From: Betaproteobacteria bacterium
GTDB taxonomy: Bacteria; Pseudomonadota; Gammaproteobacteria; Burkholderiales; SG8-39
DNA: 64,000 nt
NCBI GenBank assembly: GCA_016195915.1
Contig: JACPYS010000026.1
Coordinates: forward strand, 62,001-126,000
Direction: 5' to 3'
Shown here: positions 10,213 through 19,407 of the stretch, piece by piece
Numbering within the stretch: the first letter of the stretch is position 1
Layout: the number at the start of each line of letters is the position of its first letter
Made by a program: the position numbers and the translations under genes
Notes under the pieces: model-generated
Told to the model about the DNA's origin: nothing
The model's database searches: none
The model's input: the letters and a program-made list of their open reading frames with translations, nothing else

Positions 10213-10253
10213 TTGACGTCACCCCTTCGATGGGTATAATGAAACCAGTTCCG
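10213..10253 (+). promoter_or_regulatory. sigma70-type promoter TTGACG-N16-TATAAT with overlapping palindromic operator TGAAACCAGTTCCG (10240-10253)
   Basis: -35 at 10213-10218, -10 at 10235-10240, operator fits YGRAAYNNRTTYCR; reads toward the SDR at 10407. Confidence 0.7.
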
Positions 10254-10406
10254 AATAATGGAATATCCGGTATGCGGAATGACGTCGCCGTCACGCGGGC
10301 GAAACCGGATGTTTGGCGATGCCGTCGCACAAGCCGGCACTTTTTCCGGGCTCAGCTCAAGGGCGACAACGGCAGTAATGACCCATACAGTCAAGGCGGG
10401 GCGAAT

Positions 10407-11168
10407 ATGTTGAGCGAGTCGCTGCTAGCGGGCAAATTGGCTTTGGTGACCGGCGCTGCCAGCGGTATCGGCCAGGCCATTGCGGTTGCGTATGCCGAGG
10501 CCGGCGCGCGCGTGATTGTCACCGACCTCACCGAGGCCGCCTGCGCGACCACGCTGGCGCGAGTCGGGGTGGCGGGAGGCGAGAGCTGGTCATACGCGCT
10601 GGATGTGACCGATCGCGACGCGTGTTGCGCGCTGGCTGCGACCGTACAGGGCGACATCGGCGATCTCGACATCCTGGTCAATAACGCCGGAGTCATTATC
10701 CGCGAAGGTATCGACAGCCCGCGCGCGCATGTCAATATCCGGCGCGTGATGGACGTCAATCTGTTCGGCACGTTCAATGTGATACACGCCTGGCTGCCGG
10801 CGTTGCGCAAGACGCGCGGCTGCATCATCAATATCGCCTCGGGAGCGGCATTTACCGCGCAGGTCGGAGCGTTGGGCTATTCGGCGTCCAAGGGGGCGGT
10901 GAAAATGCTCACGCAGTCGATGGCGGCCGACCTGGGACCCGATGGTATCCGCGTGAATGCACTTGCGCCCGGCGTGATCGAGACGCCCATGACCGAAGTC
11001 ACGCGGGCCGATCCGGAGCGACTCGGCCGATTCCTGGTGCGCATTCCAGCCGGGCGTCTGGGCAAGCCGGAAGAACTCGCGGGACCCGCAGTGTTCCTCG
11101 CATCCAGGCTCGCGAGTTACGTCAACGGCGTCACCTTGCCGGTCGACGGCGGCAAGCAGGCGATGTAG
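10407..11168 (+). CDS. SDR family oxidoreductase
   Basis: LALVTGAASGIGQAIAVAYAEAGARVIVTDLTE...DILVNNAG...YSASKGAVKMLTQSMA...VDGGKQAM. Confidence 0.93.
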   Translation: MLSESLLAGKLALVTGAASGIGQAIAVAYAEAGARVIVTDLTEAACATTLARVGVAGGESWSYALDVTDRDACCALAATVQGDIGDLDILVNNAGVIIREGIDSPRAHVNIRRVMDVNLFGTFNVIHAWLPALRKTRGCIINIASGAAFTAQVGALGYSASKGAVKMLTQSMAADLGPDGIRVNALAPGVIETPMTEVTRADPERLGRFLVRIPAGRLGKPEELAGPAVFLASRLASYVNGVTLPVDGGKQAM

Positions 11169-11172
11169 AGCG

Positions 11173-11721
11173 TCAAGCCCGGAAAAATGGTGACTCCTTC
11201 AATAGCGCATAGATCGGGTCGGCCGGCATGCGTTGGCCGACGGGCTTGCGCAGGCCGAATATCTCGTCGTCGGTACCGTCCTGCATCGGCGCCTGGCGGA
11301 TCCAGTCGTACGTGACCGTGCGGGCGGCCACACGCCATTCACCGCCGCGCTTTTCGAAGCGGTCGACATAGCGGCCGCAGAGGAAGGTCTCGCGCAGCTG
11401 GCCCGTCTTGTCCCGCTCGGTCTGGAAGGCCTGAAAATAGCTTTCCACCACGGCGCTCGGGCTGTGCAGTTCGATCAGGATGTTGCCCAGCATGTGTACC
11501 CGCCGGCCACCCTGCTTCAACTTGTTGATCACCTGGTCGACGAAGCCGGTGGCACTGCCGGAGTAGGCGCCGTGGCGGTCGGTTGCGTCGGGCCAGTAGA
11601 CCGAGCGTAGCAGTTTTTTGTCGAGGCGGTCGATGCCGCGGCAGTAGCGGTACATGCAGTCGCGGATCGCTTCCCGGTCGAGCAGCATCTGCAATGCGCT
11701 GGGGTCATCCATGGCTTTCAT
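11173..11721 (-). CDS. SnoaL-like / nuclear transport factor 2 family protein
   Basis: LLDREAIRDCMYRYCRGIDRLDKKLLRSVYWPDATDRHGAYSG...CGRYVDRFEKRGGEWRVAARTVTYDW. Confidence 0.85.
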   Translation of the reverse strand: MKAMDDPSALQMLLDREAIRDCMYRYCRGIDRLDKKLLRSVYWPDATDRHGAYSGSATGFVDQVINKLKQGGRRVHMLGNILIELHSPSAVVESYFQAFQTERDKTGQLRETFLCGRYVDRFEKRGGEWRVAARTVTYDWIRQAPMQDGTDDEIFGLRKPVGQRMPADPIYALLKESPFFRA

Positions 11722-11753
11722 GCGTTGCCTCCTGGTGGATTTCCGTTTCGGAG

Positions 11754-13001
11754 TCAGATCGCGCATTGTCCGCGCAGCTCCTCCAGGCGCTTCCCGTCGT
11801 AGCCGAGCATGATAGACAGCACTTCGGCAGTATGCTCGCCCAGGGCGGGCGGACGCAGCCGATACTGGATCGGGGTTTCGGAATACCTGATCGGATTCGC
11901 CAGCAACGGCATGGCAGCGCGCTGCGGATGCGCAATCTCGACAACCATCCGGCGTTCCTCCACCTGAGGGTCGGCGAACACCTCGTTCAGTTCGTTCACC
12001 GGGCCGCAGGGCACGCCGGCCGCCCCGATGGCGTCTATCCAGTGCTGCTTTGGCCGGCTCCTGAAAATCGGCATGAGTATGTCATTCAGCGCGCCTCGGT
12101 TCCGGATGCGCGCCCGGTTGGTCGCAAAGCGCTCGGTCCTGGCGATATCCGGTACGCCCAGCGTGGCGGCCAGGCGCGCGAACTGCGGGTCGTTGCCGAC
12201 CACGAGCATCATGGGCCCGTCCTGGCACTGAAACATCTGCGACGGAGAACCGGTGGGCGACACCGTGCCGCAGCGTTTCGGCATTTCGCCGGATACGAGG
12301 TAGCCCACGCCCACGTGCGAAAGCGACGCAACCTGCGAATCGAGAAGGGCGAGGTCAATGTGCTGCCCCTCGCCGGATACCACGTCGCGGTGCTCCAGCG
12401 CGGCGAGCACGGCGATCGATGCATACATGCCCGCCATGAGGTCCGAAACGATCAGGCCGACCTTCTGGGGTCCGCCGCCGGGGGCTTCATCGGGATGGCC
12501 GGTGATCGCCATCAGGCCCGCCATGCCCTGGAAAATCGAGTCGTAGCCGGGAAGATAGCGGTACGGGCCGGTTTGGCCGAAACCCGTGATGGAGCAATAG
12601 ATCAGGCGCGGGTTGGTGGCGCCGAGCGACGCGTAGTCGAGGCCGTAGCGCTCCAGGTCGCCAACCTTGTAGTTCTCGATCAGAATGTCGCAGGACTTCA
12701 CCAGTTCCCTGATGACCTCCTGTCCGGCGGACTTGGAGATATCGATCGTCACCGATTTCTTGTTGCGATTGGCGCTCAGAAAAAAGCCTGTTTCGCCGGT
12801 CTCGTGGCCATGGTCGTCGCGCAAGAACGGCGGGCCCAGGCGGCGCGCGTCGTCGCCGCTCCCGGGGCGTTCGACCTTGATCACCTCGGCGCCGAGATCG
12901 GCGAGCATCTGCCCGGCCCAGGGGCCCGCGAAGACACGGCTCAGGTCGAGTACGCGGATATGCGACAGGCAGCCTTTCGCGGGCTTGGAAGAAGTAGTCA
13001 C
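11754..13001 (-). CDS. CaiB/BaiF family CoA-transferase
   Basis: IRVLDLSRVFAGPWAGQMLADLGAEVIKVERPGSGDDAR...RNKKSVTIDISKSAGQ. Confidence 0.93.
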   Translation of the reverse strand: MTTSSKPAKGCLSHIRVLDLSRVFAGPWAGQMLADLGAEVIKVERPGSGDDARRLGPPFLRDDHGHETGETGFFLSANRNKKSVTIDISKSAGQEVIRELVKSCDILIENYKVGDLERYGLDYASLGATNPRLIYCSITGFGQTGPYRYLPGYDSIFQGMAGLMAITGHPDEAPGGGPQKVGLIVSDLMAGMYASIAVLAALEHRDVVSGEGQHIDLALLDSQVASLSHVGVGYLVSGEMPKRCGTVSPTGSPSQMFQCQDGPMMLVVGNDPQFARLAATLGVPDIARTERFATNRARIRNRGALNDILMPIFRSRPKQHWIDAIGAAGVPCGPVNELNEVFADPQVEERRMVVEIAHPQRAAMPLLANPIRYSETPIQYRLRPPALGEHTAEVLSIMLGYDGKRLEELRGQCAI

Positions 13002-13018
13002 CGGGGAGTTCCATCAAA

Positions 13019-13064
13019 CGGAATAGGTTCCAAATATGCTAAGCGATCGCGCCCGCACCGTCAA
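13019..13064 (-). promoter_or_regulatory. promoter TTGACG-N17-TAGCAT with downstream palindromic operator (13019-13032, CGGAATAGGTTCCA)
   Basis: Read on minus strand: TTGACG (13064-13059), TAGCAT (13041-13036), TGGAACCTATTCCG fits YGRAAYNNRTTYCR. Confidence 0.55.
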
Positions 13065-13144
13065 GGCTTCGGCACGGTACTGCCCCCCGGAATCAGCCTC
13101 GGAAGGCCCCATCTGCGCGTTGCATCGGCTGGTCATTGCGAGGC

Positions 13145-13927
13145 TCAACGCGCCAGCCAACCCCCATCCATTGACAGCGCAGCGCCCCGAATCTCCGATG
13201 CCGCGGCTGAACACAGGAAGGCGACCAATTCGGCCACTTGCTCCGGCGCGACGGCACGGCCAGACGGCATGTCGCGCGCGGCCACCCGCCGCTGGGCTTC
13301 TTCACGGCTGATGTTGTCGCGCTGTGCCAGGTCCTTCGCGATCTTGTAGAAGATGCGCGTAGACACGTGGCCGGGACAAACCGCATTACAGGTTATTCCC
13401 GACGCGGCGGTCTCGAGCGCAACCGCCTTGCTGAGCCCGACCAGGCCGTGTTTGGAGGCGACATAGCTCGATCGGTCGCTGCCGCCAGCGAGTCCGTAAA
13501 TGGACGCAATGTTGACGATGCGCCCCCAGTTGCGCTCGCGCATCTGCGGCAGCACGCTGCGTATGGTGTGAAACGCGGCACTCAGATTCAGCGCCAGGAC
13601 GGCATCCCACTTCTCCGGCGGGTGTTCCTCGATAGGACTCTTGTGCTGTGTTCCGGCGTTATTGACCAGGATGTCGACGTGCCCGAACTCGCGTGTGGCG
13701 TCCTTGATCAGGCCGGCCGCCTCGGAGCCTATCGACAGATCGGCCGCGCCATAGGCTACCGTGACGCCATGTTCCCGGGCGAGCTCGCGGCGCAGCGCCT
13801 CGATGTGCGCAGCATCGCCAAAACCATTCAGCATGATAGATGCCTTGCGGCTTGCCAGCACGCGTGCGATGGCCAGTCCGATTCCGTCCGTGGAACCGGT
13901 GATCACAGCAACTTTTCCTTCGAGCAT
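13145..13927 (-). CDS. SDR family oxidoreductase, 3-hydroxybutyrate dehydrogenase-like
   Basis: MLEGKVAVITGSTDGIGLAIARVLASRKASIMLNGFG...IVNIASIYGLAGGSDRSSYVASKHGLVGLSKAVALE... Confidence 0.88.
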   Translation of the reverse strand: MLEGKVAVITGSTDGIGLAIARVLASRKASIMLNGFGDAAHIEALRRELAREHGVTVAYGAADLSIGSEAAGLIKDATREFGHVDILVNNAGTQHKSPIEEHPPEKWDAVLALNLSAAFHTIRSVLPQMRERNWGRIVNIASIYGLAGGSDRSSYVASKHGLVGLSKAVALETAASGITCNAVCPGHVSTRIFYKIAKDLAQRDNISREEAQRRVAARDMPSGRAVAPEQVAELVAFLCSAAASEIRGAALSMDGGWLAR

Positions 13928-14006
13928 CGTGATCCTTCGATCGAGGTGCAATCTGCGGCAGGCGGCGGCAAGAGCATCTGTTTGCGAAACAGCGGCTGCC
14001 GCCGTG

Positions 14007-16163
14007 TCAGGCGCTTCGGCGTTTCACGATGAGCGCATCGACCGCCACGATGCGCGAACCGGCGCAGATGAGCGGATTGACATCGAATTCCGCGATCCGC
14101 TCCCGCTGGTCAGCCGCAAACTCTGACAGCCGCGCAATCACCTCGGCCAACTTGGGCTGGTCGACGGGCTCCGACCCGCGGAAACCCTCGAGCACACGGC
14201 GGCCCCTCAGGCGCTGCAACATCGCGAGCGCCTCGCTCGCGCTGACGGGCGCCGGGCTCAGCACGGTGTCCTTCATCAACTCGACGAATATGCCTCCGAG
14301 GCCGACGACGATCATCGGCCCGAACTGCGCATCGATCCGGGCCCCGACCATGATCTCGGTGCCCGCCGGAACCATCGGTTGAACCAGCACGCCGGCAATG
14401 CGCGGTTTGGGTTCGACCTTCATTGCATTGGCAAACACGGCTTCGAATCCCGCCCGGACCTGGGCTGGCGATTCGAGTTGGAGCCTCACCACCCCCGCCT
14501 CTGTCTTGTGCGGGATATCCGGTGATTCGACTTTCAGCGCCACCGGCGCGCCGAAGGCCTGCGCGGCCTCGACCGCGGCTTGCGCCGATTGCACCAGGCG
14601 ATCTTCGACGATCGCTATCCCGTAGGCGGCCAGCACTTGTTTGGAATCGCGCTCGCTCAGTACCGGTTCTGTTGCCGCGTCTATCAGGCTGGCCGCCGCT
14701 GCCGCCGCAGATTGCGGCGCGATCCGATCGTGACGGCGCAGACCGGCCTCCTTGCTGTCTGCGAGCTGATGCCAGTGTTTGATCGCTGCAAGGCAGTGAC
14801 TCATCGACCTGAACATGGCGACGTGCTCGCTCAGTTCGGTCTCCAAGGCGCCAGGGCCTTCGAGGTACTGCGTCAGCCAAACGCTGCAGGCTATCTTGCC
14901 GTGCCGCGCGGCGGCCTGATCCAGCACGCTGACTCGCGATGTGCCCGCCGCGTACGCGAACATGTGCGGCATCACCAGCGCGCCGTAGTTTGGATCCGCG
15001 AGCAGCGCATCGAAGCAGTCGTACAGGTGCTCCGGCGTGGACAAGACCTGTGCCGTGACGTCGCAGGGGTTACCCACCGTTCCGAACTCCGGAATGATGC
15101 GTTCCAGCACCGCCACGGTGGCGGCCGCCGGCTGCGGCAGATCGATCCCATGGGCCTCCGCCTTGTCCGCGAGCATGATGCAGGCACCGCCCGAAACGGC
15201 TGCGATCGCGATTCCCCGGGCCCTCGGTGGCGGCGCCTTGGCGAAAAAAACGGCGGTCTCGATCAGGGCTTCGAACTCATCGACCATCACCGCGCCGGCA
15301 CGCTCGAACGCAGCACGATAGGCAGCTTGCGATCCCGCGACCGATCCCGTGTGGGAGACTGCGGCCTGCGCGCCTCTCTCGCTGTTTGCAATCTTGTGCA
15401 CGACGAGCGGCTTGCCCGCCCTGCGGCACAGCTCGGCAGCCTGCATCATGCGCATCGGATCGGCCATTCCCTCGAACAGGCAGGCAACGGCCCGACAGGC
15501 CGGGTCTTCGGCGAGGTAGGCGACCTGGTCGGCAGCGTCGACGTCGCAGGCGTTCCCGGACGTCAACATGTGGCTGAACGAGACGCCGTGCTCCATCGCC
15601 TGGACGAGAGCGGCTCCGACCGCGCCCGATTGGCTTACGAGCCCGATGGCGCCGGCGCGCGGCGCGCCGTGGAACGACGCACTGCCGAAGGTGCCGAGCA
15701 TGCCCAGGCCGTAATTCATCATGCCGACACAGTTGGGCCCGACGATGCGCAGGTCCGCCGCGTTCGCGAGTTCGACAAGCCGGGCCTGCTGTCGCGCGCG
15801 ATCCGGCTTGCCGGTCTCCGAGTAGCCGGAAGAAAAAATGACGACGCCGCCAACGCCGCGTCTCGCGCATTCGGTTACCAGCGCCTCCACGCCCTCGCGC
15901 GGGACCGCGATGAACACGCAGTCCGGAGTTTCGGGCAAGTCCGAAATCGATGCATAGCAAACCGCGTCGCCTATGCGGTCGTACTTGGCATTGACCGGAT
16001 AGACCGGACCCGCGTAGCCGCCTTTGGAGACGATATTGGCGAAGGTGATCGAGCCGAATGCGGCTGGGTTCTTGGAGACCCCGACGACGGCGATGCTGCG
16101 CGGCGCGAAGGCCCGCACGAGCTGGTCCCGGCGATAAACTTCTCGTGACTTCACGAACCACAA
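14007..16163 (-). CDS. acetate--CoA ligase (ADP-forming) family acyl-CoA synthetase, alpha-beta fusion
   Basis: RAFAPRSIAVVGVSKNPAAFGSITFANIVSKGGYAGPVYPVN (CoA-binding) ... C-terminal ATP-grasp VALKVESPDIPHKTEAGVVRL. Confidence 0.9.
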   Translation of the reverse strand: MWFVKSREVYRRDQLVRAFAPRSIAVVGVSKNPAAFGSITFANIVSKGGYAGPVYPVNAKYDRIGDAVCYASISDLPETPDCVFIAVPREGVEALVTECARRGVGGVVIFSSGYSETGKPDRARQQARLVELANAADLRIVGPNCVGMMNYGLGMLGTFGSASFHGAPRAGAIGLVSQSGAVGAALVQAMEHGVSFSHMLTSGNACDVDAADQVAYLAEDPACRAVACLFEGMADPMRMMQAAELCRRAGKPLVVHKIANSERGAQAAVSHTGSVAGSQAAYRAAFERAGAVMVDEFEALIETAVFFAKAPPPRARGIAIAAVSGGACIMLADKAEAHGIDLPQPAAATVAVLERIIPEFGTVGNPCDVTAQVLSTPEHLYDCFDALLADPNYGALVMPHMFAYAAGTSRVSVLDQAAARHGKIACSVWLTQYLEGPGALETELSEHVAMFRSMSHCLAAIKHWHQLADSKEAGLRRHDRIAPQSAAAAAASLIDAATEPVLSERDSKQVLAAYGIAIVEDRLVQSAQAAVEAAQAFGAPVALKVESPDIPHKTEAGVVRLQLESPAQVRAGFEAVFANAMKVEPKPRIAGVLVQPMVPAGTEIMVGARIDAQFGPMIVVGLGGIFVELMKDTVLSPAPVSASEALAMLQRLRGRRVLEGFRGSEPVDQPKLAEVIARLSEFAADQRERIAEFDVNPLICAGSRIVAVDALIVKRRSA

Positions 16164-16182
16164 CTCCTTGCCGGGCGGGCTG

Positions 16183-17139
16183 TCAGGATGTGCCCTTCAG
16201 ACCGAGCTCCCTGATCAAAGGAGCCCAGCGATCGTATTCTGACTTGATGAAGCGGGTCAGGTCCGCAGGTGATCCCCCGCGCACTTCGATGCCCAATGCC
16301 CGCGCGCGCGCGACGAAACTGTCCTGGTTGAGAATCCGATTCACGTCGCGGTTGAGCCTTTCAACGGTGGCGGCGGGTGTTCCGGCGGGCGCCACGAGGC
16401 AGTACCAGACATAGGCCTCGACGTTGTAGCCCGCTTCCTTGAAGGTCGGCACATCGGGGAGTTGCGCGAGGCGCTTGTTGTCGAAGACGCCGAGCACGCG
16501 CAGCTTGCCGCTTTGCACATTCGGCAGCGTCAGCGTGATCGCGCCGACATAGACATCGACGGTTCCGCTCAATAGACCCTGGATCGCCGCGGTATCGCCG
16601 GTGTAGGGGACGTGCGTGGTCGAGATGCCGGCCGTCTTGTCGAACAGCACGCCGGCGAGATTGGTGATGTTGCCGGCGCCGACCGATGCGCGGTTGATCT
16701 TGCCCGGATTGGCCTTCGCGTAGGCGACCATTTCCGTCAGCGTCTTGTACGGCAGGTCGGCGCGCGCGATCAGAATGCTCGGATAGTAGGCGATATTGGT
16801 AACCGAGGTGAAATCCTTGAACGGATCGTAGGGCAGTTTGTCGAACAGAACCGCATTATTGGCGAGCGTGCTGTTCGAACCCGTGAACAGTGTGGTGCCG
16901 TCCGGCTTGGACTTGACGACATATTCGGCTCCGATGATGCCGGAGGCGCCAGGCTTGTTCTCCACGATCGTCTGTGTGCCGGCTTTGGAGAGTTCCGAGG
17001 CGATCATCCGGACATAGACGTCGGTGGCGCCACCCGCGTTGAATGGCACCACGATGCGCGTCACCTGCTGGGCGGTAGCGAGAGAACCGCAACAGATCGT
17101 TGCCGCGGCGAAAATAGCCAGTAACGGTTTCATATTCAT
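16183..17139 (-). CDS. Bug/TctC family substrate-binding protein
   Basis: MNMKPLLAIFAAATICCGSLATAQQVTRIVVPFNAGGATDVYVRMIASE...IVENKPGAS. Confidence 0.93.
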   Translation of the reverse strand: MNMKPLLAIFAAATICCGSLATAQQVTRIVVPFNAGGATDVYVRMIASELSKAGTQTIVENKPGASGIIGAEYVVKSKPDGTTLFTGSNSTLANNAVLFDKLPYDPFKDFTSVTNIAYYPSILIARADLPYKTLTEMVAYAKANPGKINRASVGAGNITNLAGVLFDKTAGISTTHVPYTGDTAAIQGLLSGTVDVYVGAITLTLPNVQSGKLRVLGVFDNKRLAQLPDVPTFKEAGYNVEAYVWYCLVAPAGTPAATVERLNRDVNRILNQDSFVARARALGIEVRGGSPADLTRFIKSEYDRWAPLIRELGLKGTS

Positions 17140-17266
17140 GATGCTGGTCTCCGGTTCGAAATGCACATGGGTCTTTCTTCAGGGTTGAAATAGCTGTCGC
17201 AGATTTTGAAGCGCAGTTCGTAGGCGGGCGTATCTCGGTGGAGCCACCGCTCCCATCCGATCTGGC

Positions 17267-18250
17267 TTAGTCCAGCTGGATATTGAGCGGCGCGATGATC
17301 TTTCCCCAGGTCCGCGTGTGGCTGGCGATGAGTTCGCCGAATTGCTGCGGGCTCATGATCGGAGCCTGGGCGCCGTCTGCGGCCACTCTCGCGCGCACAT
17401 CGGGCGTTTGCAGCGCCTCGTTTGTCGCCTTGTTCAGCAAATCGATGATCGCCGCCGGAGTCCCCGCGGGTGCCAGCAGCCCGTACCACGAATAGGCCAC
17501 CATGTCGGGGTAGCCCAACTCGGTAAAGGTTGGCAGCGAGGGCGCGGCGGGGGACCGGGTTTCGCCGGTCAACCCGATGCCTTTGAGCTGCCCCGACCGG
17601 ATGTGCGGCGCCCCGGTGGCGATGCCGTCGAAATAGAGCTGCACGTGCCCCGCGACCAGATCATTGAGCGCAGGGCCAGCGCCCTTGTAGGGGACGGCGG
17701 TCAGCTTGACACCGGTAACGGTGGTGAACATCTCCGCGACCAGGTGTGTCGATGCACCGGGCCCCAGCGTCGCAACGTTGAGCGAGCCGGGCTTCGATTT
17801 CTCCAGAGCCACCAGTTCCTTGACGGTGGCGGCGGAGACCGAAGGGTGCGCCAACAGCACGAACGGGGTCAGACCGGTCAGCGCCACCGGCGTGAAATCC
17901 GAGGTCTTGTAGGGAAGTTTCTTGAACAGCAGCGGATTGGTCGAAAGAGTGGTCGTCACTGCCATCAACAGCGTGTAGCCGTCCGCAGGCGCCTTGGTCA
18001 CCATCTCGGCGCCGAGGATGGTCGATGCGCCCGACTTGTTTTCGACCACGACCGCCTGCTTCAGCCTGGCGGTCATTTTCTGCGCGACCAGGCGGGAGAC
18101 GATGTCGGTAAATCCGCCGGGCGCGTACGGCACCACGATGCGGATCGGTTTGTCCGGATAACTGCGCGTCTGCGGATCCTGCGCAAACGCGGGACCGAGC
18201 AGTCCGGCGATGCCGAGCCCGATGCTCAGCAGGGATGGAATCAGTCGCAT
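17267..18250 (-). CDS. Bug/TctC family substrate-binding protein
   Basis: MRLIPSLLSIGLGIAGLLGPAFAQDPQTRSYPDKPIRIVVPYAPGGFTDIVSRLVAQKM...VVENKSGAS. Confidence 0.93.
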   Translation of the reverse strand: MRLIPSLLSIGLGIAGLLGPAFAQDPQTRSYPDKPIRIVVPYAPGGFTDIVSRLVAQKMTARLKQAVVVENKSGASTILGAEMVTKAPADGYTLLMAVTTTLSTNPLLFKKLPYKTSDFTPVALTGLTPFVLLAHPSVSAATVKELVALEKSKPGSLNVATLGPGASTHLVAEMFTTVTGVKLTAVPYKGAGPALNDLVAGHVQLYFDGIATGAPHIRSGQLKGIGLTGETRSPAAPSLPTFTELGYPDMVAYSWYGLLAPAGTPAAIIDLLNKATNEALQTPDVRARVAADGAQAPIMSPQQFGELIASHTRTWGKIIAPLNIQLD

Positions 18251-18371
18251 GGTTCTCTCCTCGATTTGGTTTCCGAATTGCCGCGCTTGCAGAACCTGGC
18301 TTCCACCTTCTCCCCGCGTTCCCAGCTCGGTCATCCCGCTCGGGGGGATAGTCGGCACCGATTCGCGTACA

Positions 18372-18432
18372 CATACATATTCCGCTAGCCGGAACTTAGT
18401 TCATTATACGGTCTAAAAACCCAGCTGGTCAA
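18372..18432 (-). promoter_or_regulatory. promoter TTGACC-N18-TATAAT followed by operator-like dyads (TGAACTAAGTTCCG, TTCCGGCTAGCGGAA)
   Basis: Minus strand: -35 18432-18427, -10 18408-18403, dyads 18403-18380; closely resembles the block at 10235-10272. Confidence 0.6.
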
Positions 18433-18583
18433 GCCCGTCATCACTTGGGTGCGAGCGGCGGCCGCAGCGTTCCATTTTGGTTGATTAATTTAAAAAAACG
18501 GAATTTTGCTTGACACCGCCTTTGCGACTGCTTAACCTTTGAAACAGGCATCTTTCCGACCGCCCATACGACGAGACCCCACG

Positions 18584-19393
18584 ATGACCCAAGACTACGC
18601 TCGCTACCAATACCTGCGCGTTACCTGCGAAAACGGCATCGCCACGCTGATGCTCAACCAGGCCGAAAACCGCAACGCCATCCACGCCGAGATGCATGCG
18701 GAACTCGAGCACGTGTGGCTCGATCTCGCGGCAGACAAGCAGGTCAACATCATCGTGCTCACGGGCGCGGGCAGGATGTTTTCCGCGGGCGGCGACATCA
18801 AGCGCATGGCGAGCCGTTTCGGCACCGAGGAGGGCTGGCGCTTTTCGCTCGACGTGCCGACGGCGACGCGCCGGCTGTTCCAGAACATCCTCGAAGTCAG
18901 CCAGCCGATCATCGCGGCCGTCAACGGCGATGCCGTCGGGCTCGGCGCGACGTTGGCGCTGTTCAGCGATGTTTCCATCATTGCCGACACGGCGAAGTTC
19001 GGCGATTCGCACGTCAAGGTCGGTCTCGTTGCTGGCGACGGCGGGGCCGTCATTTGGCCGCTGCTGGTCGGTCCGTCGCGCGCCAAGGAGTTTCTCATGC
19101 GCGGCAAGCTGGTCAGCGGTACCGAAGCGCACCAGCTGGGTCTCGTCAACCACGTGGTGCCGGTTGACCAGGTCATGGCGCGGGCGCTGGAAATGGCCGA
19201 GGAACTCAACAAACTGCCGCCCCTGGCTGTGCGCTGGACCAAGCTGTCCGTGAATAAGATGTTGAAGCATCAACTCAACCTGATCCTCGATGCGTCGATT
19301 GCCTACGAGATGCTTTCGATCAACTCGAAGGACCACCACGAAGCGGCGCTGGCATTCATCGAAAAGCGCGCGCCGGTCTACAAGGGCATTTGA
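18584..19393 (+). CDS. enoyl-CoA hydratase/isomerase family protein
   Basis: ATLMLNQAENRNAIHAEMHAELEHVW...GAGRMFSAGGDIKRMASRF...AVNGDAVGLGATLALFSDVSI. Confidence 0.93.
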   Translation: MTQDYARYQYLRVTCENGIATLMLNQAENRNAIHAEMHAELEHVWLDLAADKQVNIIVLTGAGRMFSAGGDIKRMASRFGTEEGWRFSLDVPTATRRLFQNILEVSQPIIAAVNGDAVGLGATLALFSDVSIIADTAKFGDSHVKVGLVAGDGGAVIWPLLVGPSRAKEFLMRGKLVSGTEAHQLGLVNHVVPVDQVMARALEMAEELNKLPPLAVRWTKLSVNKMLKHQLNLILDASIAYEMLSINSKDHHEAALAFIEKRAPVYKGI

Positions 19394-19407
19394 ACCAGGG
19401 TTCGACC

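Noticed and set aside
14580-16148. 522-aa plus-strand ORF
   Set aside because: Antisense to the ADP-forming acyl-CoA synthetase; shadow ORF.
18380-18394. TTCCGCTAGCCGGAA as a stand-alone terminator hairpin
   Set aside because: No T-tract, located directly downstream of a TATAAT on the minus strand, and mirrored at the 10235 promoter; better explained as an operator.
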